The position numbers and the translations under genes are program-made. Of a DNA stretch of 64,000 nucleotides, positions 24,291 through 33,915 are shown in pieces; positions within the stretch are counted from its first letter, which is position 1; each line of letters starts with the position of its first letter. The notes under the pieces are model-generated. The model was not told the origin of the DNA, made no database searches, and saw only the letters and a list, made by a program, of their open reading frames with translations. Source of the stretch: Neoarius graeffei. Taxonomy: Eukaryota; Chordata; Actinopteri; Siluriformes; Ariidae. The DNA lies in the NCBI RefSeq assembly GCF_027579695.1, contig NC_083569.1, forward strand, positions 74,679,649 through 74,743,648, in the 5' to 3' direction.

Positions 24291-25187
24291 AGATCAGAAT
24301 CAGACAGTAAAGCGCTGGGTTTGAAGCAGCAGGGCCGAGGAGCTGCAGGCTGAGAAAAACTCTGTACAATCCACAGTGTAAAACCCAAAGAAAACACAAT
24401 GCTGCTTCACCATGCTGCCTTCCTTGGGTGGGCCGTGGTTTGCTCGATGGTATCCCTGATACTGTGGTCAAAAAATGAAAAAGAAAGAAACCTTATGTTT
24501 CCTGCCACTCACTTAACATTCCTTGTGTTAAAAAAAAAAGTTATATTTAAAGCCTGAGCCCAGAGCTGCTATAGCGACATCACAGCCCACTGAGGCCCAC
24601 TGACTGAGAGGATTATAAACATACCTCATTTGCTGAAACAGTTGCTAAAGTAATCCAATCTGACCCTTTCCCAACTGGGACTTTGGTGCTTTTAACTGCA
24701 AATCATTTTTAGGTTTGGATGCATAGTGTGTGTGTTTCCATTATGTACATAATACACATCGAGAGTATAAATCACTACAAAATAGATCAGAAATAAACAA
24801 ATAGAGAAATAGAGAACAAATGTTCTGAGAAATACAGTGAATATAAAAAGTCGACACGCCCCAGTTAAAACTGCAGGATTTTTTGATGTAAAAAATGAAA
24901 TCCAGATAAATCAAGTTAGATCTTGTTCCACTTTTATAGTGATCTAGCAACCAATAAACTAACATGTGACTGTGCTCAGAATTAACCAATTATAATCCAA
25001 TTCATGTTCAAAAGTAATTATCAGACGCCTGTCATCTTCTGATGAACCCCAAATAAAGACTGTTTCTGTCGGATTTTCTTGACATCTTGGACACCACAGA
25101 ACAGGGAAATTGACCAATGGACACTAGATTCTCAGTTGGTAGCATTTACTACTGTTTAAATTGATACAGTAGTTTAAATTATTCTAT
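24291..25187. other. Intergenic DNA, no gene seen
   Basis: The part 24,550-24,715 is comparatively non-repetitive with balanced composition and could be a conserved non-coding element, but that needs comparison to other fish. No coding signal is seen. Confidence 0.4.
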
Positions 25188-25279
25188 CCACATTCACTGG
25201 ATATGAGCAATCGCGCGCTCTGATTGGCTACTCTGATACTAGGATATCAGCTCATATACCGTGAGTAGAGAAAAACAAA

Positions 25280-25361
25280 ATGGCAGAGAGTGTTGCTGAA
25301 CCAACCAAAGACAAAATAAAAATTCTACTCGAAAACAAAAAAATACAAAAAAAATTTGATG
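25280..25361 (+). pseudogene. Truncated first exon of an unidentified transposon protein
   Basis: The peptide starts MAESVAEPTKDKIKILLENK and ends at a gtaagg donor after KFDG. The pattern 'MAE.v.EPTed.I..LLenK' reminds me of the N-termini of fish proteins carrying the DUF3504 (KIAA1958/Crypton-like) recombinase domain, but that domain is not present here, so the assignment is weak. No downstream exon can be found in the element. Confidence 0.35.
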
Positions 25362-25405
25362 GTAAGGACGTTTCTTTTTTATTTTTCAAGAATTATTATT
25401 ATTAT

Positions 25406-25777
25406 CTCATCTCATTATCTCTAGCCGCTTTATCCTTCTACAGGGTCGCAGGCAAGCTGGAGCCTATCCCAGCTGACTACGGGCGAAAGGCGGGGTACAC
25501 CCTGGACAAGTCGCCAGGTCATCACAGGGCTGACACATAGACACAGACAACCATTCACACTCACATTCACACCTACGCTCAATTTAGAGTCACCAGTTAA
25601 CCTAACCTGCATGTCTTTGGACTGTGGGGGAAACCGGAGCACCCGGAGGAAACCCACGCGGACACGGGGAGAACATGCAAACTCCACACAGAAAGGCCCT
25701 TGCCGGCCCCGGGGCTCGAACCCAGGACCTTCTTGCTGTGAGGCGACAGCGCTAACCACTACACCACCGTGCCGCCC
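25406..25777 (-). mobile_element. tRNA-headed SINE, full length
   Basis: This minus-orientation copy sits in an (ATT)n tract. The 13-bp ttattattattat flanks (25,393-25,405 and 25,778-25,790) are consistent with a target duplication, though the microsatellite makes this uncertain. It interrupts the TIR element at 25,188-25,957. Confidence 0.9.
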
Positions 25778-26277
25778 TTATTATTATTATAGCATTTTTC
25801 ACAAATTGCTCCAGTCATTTCACCGGTTTGTTTCCATTATACGTGGAAATGATTTTGTCGGACGTTTTGTATAAAGTTTTTATTTATCGAATTTGCAAAA
25901 AATAACAATTAAAATGTTCTGTTTCACAAAATCCAGTGACTGTGGTAAGAACAAAACAATCTCATCATACAAACAAATGCCTTGTAATCTTGTAATCGTA
26001 AAACAAGCGCCTTGTAATCTCGCTATCAGCTCCTCATCTTTCAGCTCATATATGGCTTGATTTCATGGAATAACTGTTAAATAGTTCATAGTAAACAGAG
26101 AGAAGAATTTCCTTTTAGAACATGTAGGTCAAAAAGCTTAAGGACATGACAGAAAAAGTGAAAAGATACAAATAAGGATTTAGAAGTTGCGCAACAGAAA
26201 AGCGTTCACCTAATCATCCAGAGATTGCTTGTTTGAATACTGATGATACCACAGCCATCTGTGGCTGGGAGCCTAAG

Positions 26278-26618
26278 GCCCTGTCCACACGGCAATGGAT
26301 TCAGATGAATCTGATAAAATTGTTTATCGTTTCGGCCTGGCGTCCACACGGCACCGGCGTTTTGGGTGCCCCAAAAAGAAATCTTTCGAGAACGGGTTCC
26401 AGAGTGGAAAAATCTGGCAACGGCGCCGTTGCGAAGTTGTCTGGATGAGTAGAACGGATTTGTTTACGATGATGTCACAACCACATGACTGTCAGTGCTT
26501 CACGCCGGGTAGAAGTGTAACGAACTCGATGCGAGTTGTCAACAAATCCTATAACTTGGTTCATGAAACACGCTTACAAAATATTTTCACTGTGAATATT
26601 TATTGCGTAATGGTGCAA

Positions 26619-26664
<46 letters not shown>

Positions 26665-27230
26665 GCCCTTAGGGCAGAGTCTTTAGTCCAAACACTGCGG
26701 AAGCAGTACCAAACCGCGCACCGCCTGTGCGCTTTCCAAAAACAAAAACAATCCCGCCAGCAAAAATAGGAAAAAAAAAGGAACGATCTCACCTCTTCAG
26801 ATGTTGGTTTAAGTCCGACAATACATTCCTCAAAAAGGGCGTAGAAGAACAAAGTAATCCATCAACGTGTAGCATTCAATTTATTCCGGACCATTAAAGA
26901 ATTCTGGAGGATATCAGAATGTTGGCGTACCGGCTTCCATCTACCCCCATTCATTCCTCTTTCCGCATCTTTCGTTTTACGCTACTGATTAATAATCAAA
27001 ACTTTATGTGGCTAATGCTACAGAAGAAGGGGTTTATGTGCATGCGTCTACTTCTTCTATTGTTCTGGTGTCTCCGATGGGACCGTCTTACAGCGCACGT
27101 AGAGGTATGTATTGCATCGTTTTCAGCAAGCGTTGCGTTGCAATATGTACCTGATATTTTACTGATCTGTTGCCCATGTGGACGCGATATTTAAAAAAAA
27201 AATCTCGTTGCCATTGTCGTGTGGATGTAG
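26278..27230. mobile_element. hAT-like non-autonomous DNA element
   Basis: The inverted termini are gccctgtccacacggcaatg (left) and, read inward from the right, ctacatccacacgacaatgg. The flanks repeat cctaag (26,272-26,277 and 27,231-27,236), possibly seven bases with a leading g, near the 8 bp expected for hAT. A (GA)n run lies at about 26,620-26,660. Open frames inside have no recognisable domain. Class assignment rests on termini style and duplication size only. Confidence 0.6.
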
Positions 27231-27236
27231 CCTAAG

Positions 27237-27660
27237 AGAGCAAAATGGGGCCTGTGCTCTCAGGAAGGGGTGATGTTCTCTCTCCCCTGTCAATTACAGT
27301 GACGCTCGCCAATCATGGGTGTCTGTGAGCTCATGCGTATGGAACTGTCCGGATAGCACTTTCCTCTGTGTGTGTTACACCACCCCCACCCAATGTTGCA
27401 TAAGCAACAGTTCGAAAAGATGCAGTCAGGTGGGGTCGCGTGCCTTCACCCTCATGTGAAAGGGGTGATGTGTGATAGGGGAGATCTGTATGATGGGTGG
27501 GAATTGGCCATGACAAAAAATAGGGGGGAAATGCACTTACAAATACTTCAATTAAAAGTTGCTCATTATAAACTACAAAGAGTAAGCACTTAAAAAAAAA
27601 AAAAAGCTAGGCTAACCTTTATAACTTTTCATACAAATAGTATTGTGCAAAAAGTGTGTA
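27237..27660. other. Intergenic DNA, no gene seen
   Basis: Mixed-composition sequence with a short A run near 27,591-27,604, ending where the next Tc1 copy begins. Confidence 0.45.
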
Positions 27661-29218
27661 AGTCCTGTTTTGTCACATTACAAGCTGGAATTAAAATTTA
27701 TTTTTGGAGGGTCAGCACCATTTGATTTACACAACATGCCTACCACTTTAAAGGTGAAAATTGTGTTTTTTTATTGTGACACAAACAATAATTAAGATGG
27801 AAAAACAGAAATTTGGAGTGTGCATAGGTATTCACCCCCCAAAGTTAATACTTTGTAGAGCCACCTTTTGCTGCAATTACAGCTGCACGTCTCTTGGGGT
27901 ATGTCTCTATTAGCTTAGCACATCTAGCCACTGGGATTTTTGTCCATTCCTCAAGGCAAAACTGCTCCAACTTCTTCAAGTTAGATGGGTTGCGTTGGTG
28001 TACAGCAATCTTCAAGTTATGCCACAGATTCTCAATTGGATTGAGGTCTGGGCTTTGATTAGGCCATTCCAAGACATTTAAATGGTTCCTTTTAAACCAC
28101 TCCAGTGTAGCTTTAGCAGTATGTTTAGGGTCATTGTCCTGCTGCAACATGAACCTTTATCCCAGTCTCAAACTTCTGGCTGACTCAAACAGGTTTTCCT
28201 CCAGAATTGCCCTGTATTTGGTGCCATCCATCTTTCCTTCAGTCCTGACCAGCTTTCCTGTCCCTGCAGATGAAAAACATCCTCACAGCATGATGCTGCC
28301 ACCACCATGCTTCACTGTAGGGATGGTGTTCTTAGGGTATTGGGTTTGCACCACACATGGCATTTCCCATGTCGGCCAACAAGGTTAATTTTAGTCTCAT
28401 TTGACCAGAGAATCTTCTTCCATGTGTTTGGGGAGTCTGCCACATGCTGTTGGGCAAACTCCAAACATGTTTTTTTAAACAATGGCGTTTTTCTGGCCAC
28501 TCTTACATAAAGCCCACTCTGTGGAGTGTATGGCTTAAAGTGGTCCTATGGACAGATACTCCCATCTCCACTGTGGATCTTTGCAGCTCCTTCAGTGTCA
28601 TCTTTGGTGTCTTTGTTGCATCTCTGATTAATGCCCTCCTTGCCCGGTCTGTGAGTTTTGGTGGGCGGCCTTCTCTTGTCAGGTTTGTAGGGGTGCCATA
28701 TTCTTTCCATTTTGCTATAATGGATTTAATGGTGCTCTGTGGGATATTTTTTATAGCCCAACCCTGATCTATACTTCTCCACAACTTTGTCTCTGACCTG
28801 TTTGGAGGCTCCTTGGTTTTCATGTTGCTTGCTTAGTAGTGTTGCAGAGTCAGGGTCCTTCCAGAACAGGATGATTTATACAGACATCCTGTGACAGATC
28901 ATGTGACGCTTTGATTGCACACAGGTGGATCTTAATCAACTAATTATGTGACTTATGAAGTGAATTGGTTGGACCAGCTCTTATTTAGGGGTTTCATATG
29001 AAAGGGGGTGAATACCTATGCACACTCCAGATTTCTGTTTTTTCATCTTAATTATTGCTTGTGTCACAATAAAACAACAGTTTTCACCTTTAAAGTGGTA
29101 GGCATGTTGTGTAAATCAATTGGTGCTGACCATCCAAAAATCCATTTTAATTCCAGCTTGTAATGCGACAAAACAGGACAAACACCAAGGGGGATGAATA
29201 CTTTTGCAAGACACTGTA
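27661..29218 (-). mobile_element. Tc1-like transposon, family A, copy 3
   Basis: The right terminus is intact (cttttgcaagacactgta, TA at 29,217-29,218). The left terminus is truncated: the outermost 40 or so bases are missing and the match begins at about 27,661 with tcctgttttgtcacattaca. It lies in minus orientation. It is otherwise the least damaged of the three family A copies. Confidence 0.88.
27845..28823 (-). pseudogene. Tc1 transposase pseudogene, family A
   Basis: On the minus strand, the helix-turn-helix half (28,503-28,823) contains IPQSTIKSIIAKWKEYGTPT and PPKLTDRARRAL. The catalytic C-terminal half (27,845-28,150) contains [32 protein letters not shown] and ends AAKGGSTKY, a typical Tc1 C-terminus. 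The central part with the first Asp (WSNETKINL, so Asn where Asp is expected, at about 28,390-28,410) is in another frame. It is broken by frameshifts and has a catalytic replacement. Confidence 0.85.
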
Positions 29219-29533
29219 TGTGGTAAACAAAAAAAGGGGGTTAAAAACCCAAAATATGCTTGATATGTCAATTCCTTGTTATTGTGTGTTTTATGTAACA
29301 TTTGCACTTGCATTGAATATAAAGGTTTCTGTTAACTTTTGTTTATTTTCCTTCATAAGCAGATTGGTTGTGATTACTTTGATAAATTTCCCCAGACCTC
29401 TTTGTTCCTTGCGACAATATTGAACCAGCAGAATTCAACAAATCAGCATACAAATTGAGTTACTAAATGAATCATTCAGCTGAGCTAAGCACGAGCTAAG
29501 TATTGCGCCCCAGATCATTTCAGCTCTTTATAT
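29219..29533. other. AT-rich intergenic DNA, no gene seen
   Basis: No repeats or coding signals recognised. Confidence 0.4.
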
Positions 29534-29845
29534 CTGATAAAAGGTGGCATTATGGTGCAGCAGGTAGCGTTTCTGCCTCACGGCTTCGGGGTCCCTGGTT
29601 TGATCGTGAGCTCCGGTTACTTTCTCGAGAGTTTTGCATGCTCTTCATGCAGAAATGGGTTTCCTCCGGGTTCTCTGTTTGTCTGCCCACCTTGCAAAAA
29701 CAAGAAGGTATGCTCCCCTAGGGTGTAAAGGTGTCTGTGTATGTGTGTACATACCACATGCCAAGTGTTTCCAAGATTCCCAAGTAACCATGGCCATCTT
29801 GACAAGGTCCCAGAGTAACGTGTTTACTGAAGCTGAATGAATATC
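29534..29845 (+). mobile_element. Degenerate SINE of another subfamily
   Basis: A tRNA-like head (ggtggcattatggtgcagca, then ggtttgatcgtgag as box B region) is followed by gagttttgcatgctcttcat and gggtttcctccgggttctct, then decays. The end near 29,820-29,845 (gtttactgaagctgaatgaa) has the tail style of a fish SINE. The core is shared in part with the main family, but the head differs. Confidence 0.6.
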
Positions 29846-30299
29846 TGGCAAAGTTAGAGTTATTTGATCTGTACTGAGTTAGAGTTATATGTCTGAGAAG
29901 TTACAGAGCTGCCAACATTGCTTGCAAGAATTTTTAGCAGGACGAGGGAAAGGCTGAATTTTACAACAAAAACCCTAACATATGATGCTGGATGGCAGGG
30001 GTCGATGATAACAGCATTAATAATTTAAAAATGTATGGGTTGTACGATATTGAACTGCAACCTGTAAAAACATTTGGATTTATACCCATGAGTGTTTAAG
30101 TTGACTTTAGCTTTAAAATGAACACAGGTACAAGGTGGTTCTACAGTTAATTCGTGTCGGATGTTGAAAATGACCCTGCCTACAACTGTGAAAGGTTTTA
30201 CTGACATGAAAGGAAACCAACAAACAAATCAATTAACTTTCAAAACAGGAACAGGAAATAATTATAAATAAAAAATGAAATTATGGTGCGTGTCTATGT
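29846..30299. other. AT-rich intergenic DNA, no gene seen
   Basis: No repeats or coding signals recognised. Confidence 0.4.
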
Positions 30300-31155
30300 A
30301 CAGTATATATGCTTGGAAAAAAATTTTAAGACGAGAAGATAAACTTCACATCTTTGCACCACTGTGTAATGTCCTTTATATTATCTGGACACATCCACAA
30401 AAAAATACACAAGTTAATCAAGAGAATTTTAATTTTGAACCGGTTTGCCATTTTGACAATGCGTGTCCAGTCAGCGGGAAAACACTGGGAGTGACGTCAT
30501 CAGAGTGAAATATCAGAAAGTATTATACATACATGACACATTTTCCACAGAATAAAAACGTATTCCATTCTCTTCTAGCGGGTTTCATTCATTTGGTTCG
30601 ATAGCATGCAATATTGTTATCATATCGCTTATCCTACGTGTATTACATCCCTCTACTCAATGCAGTATAGAGCATGCAATATTGTTACAAGACAACATGA
30701 CGTCACATGTCGGAAACATAAAACTTCCGTGTTAGAGAGCGACTGTAACAATTAGTAAACAAACATGGCCAAACATTTGCTTCGTTAAATACAGAAGATT
30801 TTGAGAGAATTTTGGCTGCCAGGTCGCGCCGTTGTGTGTACTTGTTGATGCTGATTTTAAAAGTAACTCAGTAAATTACACAGGGAAATGAATAGTTAAG
30901 TCTGCATGAAAAATACTGTGTCGTGTGTGTGGGAGAAGAGTCTGGAGACAGAAATCTTAGTTTCTTGGTTGTTAGCCTGTGCTCGGAGCTCTCAGTAGCA
31001 CTGGCTAGACTGCACTAGTGTTGGCCTTCACTAACACTAGTGATGAAGGGTACACCGGCTGGAAGGTAACTGGACTGCCGTGTTAACAGCACCGAGTCGC
31101 AGGTAAACTAGCGGTGGCCTTCGAGAATGCTGATATGGAGAGAGTGTGTATGTAA

Positions 31156-31195
<40 letters not shown>

Positions 31196-31288
31196 GCTTT
31201 TTTCATGGTATATTTTGTCAAAGACTTGTTCAATATCATGCTAGCTGAATGGAATATATCTGCTATACCATGAAAAAAGCCAGCCAAT
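30300..31288 (-). repeat. Dispersed repeat family H, copy 2, with terminal hairpin
   Basis: The reverse complement shares the body of the 23,310-24,030 and 59,311-60,195 copies, including gcatgcaatattgttatcat, gttttcccgctga-type text and accgagtcgcaggtaa. An (AAT)n tract (about 31,159-31,194) separates the body from a hairpin end (31,194-31,285) whose arms are ggcttttttcatggtata and its complement. The family is unclassified. Confidence 0.65.
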
Positions 31289-31572
31289 ATTATTTAAATG
31301 TGTCACTCAGATCCATGATGTATTTCATATGATAAATATATTTTTCAACATGAGTAGATAAACTTCATATCTTCAAGCCAATGTGTGATTTTCTTTTTAT
31401 TATCGACACATTTGCAAGAAAAGCATACACCAATTTATCAAAACAATTCATCGATATCCTCATGAGTGAAGATATTGGAAAAATATGTTACTCAATGCCC
31501 CAGATGTAATTCGTATGAAAAATATGAGTGGCATATTTCCCAGTAAAATACTTGTGTCTAATATTTACACAC

Positions 31573-31626
<54 letters not shown>

Positions 31627-32163
31627 GTTTTTGTATTCAGTTAACTGATTTAAATTTCTCTTCCTAAGATCCAGACTGATTTTTTTGGAATCACGAACTG
31701 TTAGCATGAACATCATAAAATAGATTTGTATGCTTCAATGCTATATTAATTCTGATAGTGGATTGTAGCCATGCTGATTAATTCAGGTGTGTGCCAAGCA
31801 ACATTAAAAAACAGTGAGGCAAACGTTCAGGGTGAATCATAATTAATAATAAGCAGCTCCAAGGAGCCCACAATCCCAACTTCTTGATTTGTATTGGCTC
31901 ACAGAACTAAAGCTCATGAATTCACAGGTCAGAGTTCTCCTCGATAAAGCTGGCGTGAAGCAAAGTTTCTACTTCAAGAAGTACATGCCTCTGAATTAGT
32001 GAACTGCTTTTGCACCGTGTGAATTTGATTTGCAATCAGTTTTGAATTTTTCAGGTATCTCCCAAATCACCGTAACAGGGGGGAAGAAAAATCAACTTAG
32101 CTCAACTTTGTCATTCTTCCACATACACAGCATACAGAAAAACGAAATGTCGTTCTCAACATG
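31289..32163. other. Intergenic DNA with CA microsatellite
   Basis: (CA)n lies at about 31,567-31,623. Otherwise this is AT-rich sequence with no gene. Confidence 0.5.
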
Positions 32164-32328
32164 TTAAAGGACATGGGACATGGATTTTTTTCTGGGTATA
32201 ATTATGTATAAAGGACATAAGAAATGCCATCTAAATCACTGCAGGGCGTCAGAAATGTGAAAATCATCACATTATTCAACTTTTTTATACATCAGCGTAA
32301 AACAATGATTCGTTAATTAGCTAGGTGG

Positions 32329-32348
32329 TCACGTGACCCGTGACGTCA
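32329..32348 (+). promoter_or_regulatory. E-box/CRE-like promoter patch, left gene
   Basis: The palindrome tcacgtga (32,329-32,336) is followed by the full CRE palindrome tgacgtca (32,341-32,348), 56 bp upstream of the ATG at 32,404. These are binding-site types of bHLH-Zip and CREB/ATF factors. Use as a promoter is inferred from position and from the similar patch at the other end. Confidence 0.5.
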
Positions 32349-32403
32349 CAAACACTTTCCAAGGAGCCAGCGCTTGGGTGTCTAATGTAAACAGGTTACC
32401 GAA

Positions 32404-32597
32404 ATGGACACCATCGACAGTGACATTCCCGATGTTTCACAGAGATGTGAAGTTAGACCCTATCAATTCGAACCGATAGCTGGAAATTCACATGAACATG
32501 GATCTTGTCTTTACTCTGACGGGTCAGATGATTCTGAGAGTGAGAGTTCATTCAATCCCCATGAAACTGAAAGCAGTCGGCTCGATAACACTTCCTG
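32404..32597 (+). CDS. First coding exon, P2X7-C-terminal-like multicopy protein
   Basis: The ATG has a good context (gaaATGG). The exon encodes an acidic, Ser/Asp/Glu-rich N-terminus of about 64 residues with RPYQFEPIAG near residue 18 and SRLDNTS at the end, then a textbook splice donor (ctg|gtaagt at 32,597/32,598) in phase 2. The combination 'PY.FEP ... acidic stretch ... R..NTxW|C' matches my memory of fish multicopy proteins annotated 'P2X purinoceptor 7-like'. These carry the cysteine-rich P2X7 C-terminal module, which would begin right after this exon. No second exon is visible before the element's end, so the gene is truncated. The identification is inference; the exon structure is directly visible. 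Confidence 0.5.
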
Positions 32598-32938
32598 GTA
32601 AGTTAAAAACAATTCTGCTCAAAGGCTAATGATCTGTTGAAAGAAGTATTATTTTTGTATCATACATTGAAAGTTCATCATAGATCTAGCTAAAGTACGT
32701 TGCAAGCTAGTTTTTTTTTTTTTTGCTGATATTTTTCGAGATTGATTGAGATACAATGCTTCCAGAGTCCGAGATGAAAACATTCAAAATGGCGAAACGC
32801 CATCACACAGCCAACAACACTACGCCATTTGGCGAAAGAGATGAAAATTAAGAAAAGTTAAACTTACCAACATAACATTTATTTAAATGTCCATTAATGT
32901 TACAGGATTTCTTGACTGTCTCTACAGTTGTAGGAATG

Positions 32939-33229
32939 TTAGGCCCTGTATATTATGGCGCTATCACTGCCTCCATGAACCCGGCTATACGGCCTCTTAA
33001 ATTTGGCTTGGCAATTAATATCGCTCAGTCCCCGAGTATTAATGTTGAAAGAATCCTCAGTGAAATGGTCCAAACACAGTTTGTGGGAAACAGTAGGTGC
33101 AAAGTTTTTTCTACGGCAGTAGTGAGCCCACACTTTCCTCAGCTTCGGGTCCTTGGGGAATGCAAAAAAACTTACTCCAGGGCATTTCCCATTGGAATTA
33201 TTGCAACCATAAGCAGCACAATACACCAT
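32939..33229 (-). CDS. THAP-type zinc-finger exon of a DNA transposon
   Basis: A 96-residue frame opens with a THAP domain: Cys4-x4-Cys9, then PKD near residues 25-27, Trp34, Cys52-x2-His55 and Phe56 (CLDHFTEDSF), which is the C2CH zinc signature with its invariant Pro/Trp/Phe. THAP domains bind specific DNA and are found in P-element, Kolobok and derived host proteins. Here it would recognise the element's ends. After about residue 80 the frame runs into non-conserved text and a stop, so either an exon end (a gtgata donor near 32,972 is possible but weak) or a deletion junction follows. A SINE sits 25 bp before the start codon, in the 5' leader. It is probably not functional, because no catalytic domain follows. 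Confidence 0.75.
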   Translation of the reverse strand: MVYCAAYGCNNSNGKCPGVSFFAFPKDPKLRKVWAHYCRRKNFAPTVSHKLCLDHFTEDSFNINTRGLSDINCQAKFKRPYSRVHGGSDSAIIYRA

Positions 33230-33253
33230 GATGTTCGATGTACGTTAAAGACT

Positions 33254-33626
33254 CATCTCTCTCATCTCATTATCTCTAGCCGCTTTATCCTTCTACAGGG
33301 TCGCAGGCAAGCTGGAGCCTATCCCAGCTGACTACGGGCGAAAGGCGGGGTACACCCTGGACAAGTCACCAGGTCATCACAGGGCTGACACATAGACACA
33401 GACAACCATTCACACTCACACCTACGGTCAATTTAGAGTCACCAGTTAACCTAACCTGCATGTCTTTGGACTGTGGGGGAAACCGGAGCACCCGGAGGAA
33501 ACCCACGTGGACACGGGGAGAACATGCAAACTCCACACAGAAAGGCCCTCGCCGGCCCCGGGGCTCGAACCCAGGACCTTCTTGCTGTGAGGCGACAGCG
33601 CTAACCACTACACCACCGTGCCGCCC
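33254..33626 (-). mobile_element. tRNA-headed SINE, in THAP exon leader
   Basis: This is a full-length copy in minus orientation with a perfect 12-bp duplication, acgttaaagact (33,242-33,253 and 33,627-33,638). It is inserted between the presumed promoter and the THAP start codon. Confidence 0.93.
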
Positions 33627-33708
33627 ACGTTAAAGACTATAAAAACAATTTTCTTGTCATTCACTTCTCCATTCATCTACCCGCTTGTGCTGTGCCCGAA
33701 AGTTTTTG

Positions 33709-33741
33709 TGACGTATGATCACGTGACAGCGGCTCTTCCGG
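33709..33741 (-). promoter_or_regulatory. E-box/CRE-half/ETS promoter patch, right gene
   Basis: The motifs are tgacgt (33,709-33,714), tcacgtga (33,719-33,726) and cttccgg (33,735-33,741). They lie upstream of the minus-strand THAP exon; without the SINE the distance would be about 100 bp. The first two motif types recur at the opposite end of the element in front of the other gene. Confidence 0.45.
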
Positions 33742-33915
33742 TTGTAAAATATGCATATCGGAGCTCGAGCAGAAATGCCATATAGTCATCACGAATATAA
33801 CGATTTTGCTGAATTTAATAGATGATTTTGTATTTGTTGATGCAATTAATTCATATTTTTAATGGAAAGAAACTGATATAGCGTGCATTTATGTTTCATG
33901 TCCCATGTCCTTTAA

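Larger units (their letters stand above)
25188..25957 (+). mobile_element. TIR element with a remnant first coding exon, copy 1
   Basis: The left end attattctatccacattcac and the right end atccagtgactgtgg form imperfect inverted termini, and a second copy lies at 52,767-53,185. Just inside the left end is an ATG (25,280) opening MAESVAEPTKDKIKILLENK, followed after tttgatg by a splice-donor-like gtaagg (about 25,362). The same start codon, peptide and donor occur in copy 2. A SINE is inserted at 25,406-25,777. It looks like an internally deleted derivative of a protein-coding transposon. Confidence 0.65.
32168..33911. mobile_element. TTAA-flanked two-gene DNA transposon remnant, Kolobok-like
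   Basis: The element lies between TTAA at 32,164-32,167 and TTAA at 33,912-33,915, with 15-bp perfect inverted termini aggacatgggacatg. Near the left end a spliced first exon reads inward on the plus strand (32,404-32,597). From the right a THAP-domain exon reads inward on the minus strand (33,229-32,939). Each has a palindromic tcacgtga and a tgacgt motif upstream, at 161 and about 185 bp from its own terminus. A SINE is inserted at 33,254-33,626. TTAA targets plus a THAP domain are the known pairing in the Kolobok superfamily. The catalytic part is missing, so this is an internally deleted, non-autonomous copy. Confidence 0.7.

Noticed and set aside
32897..33331. Plus-strand frame of 144 residues across the THAP region
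   Set aside because: It is the antisense shadow of the THAP exon and enters the SINE. The minus-strand frame has the zinc signature.
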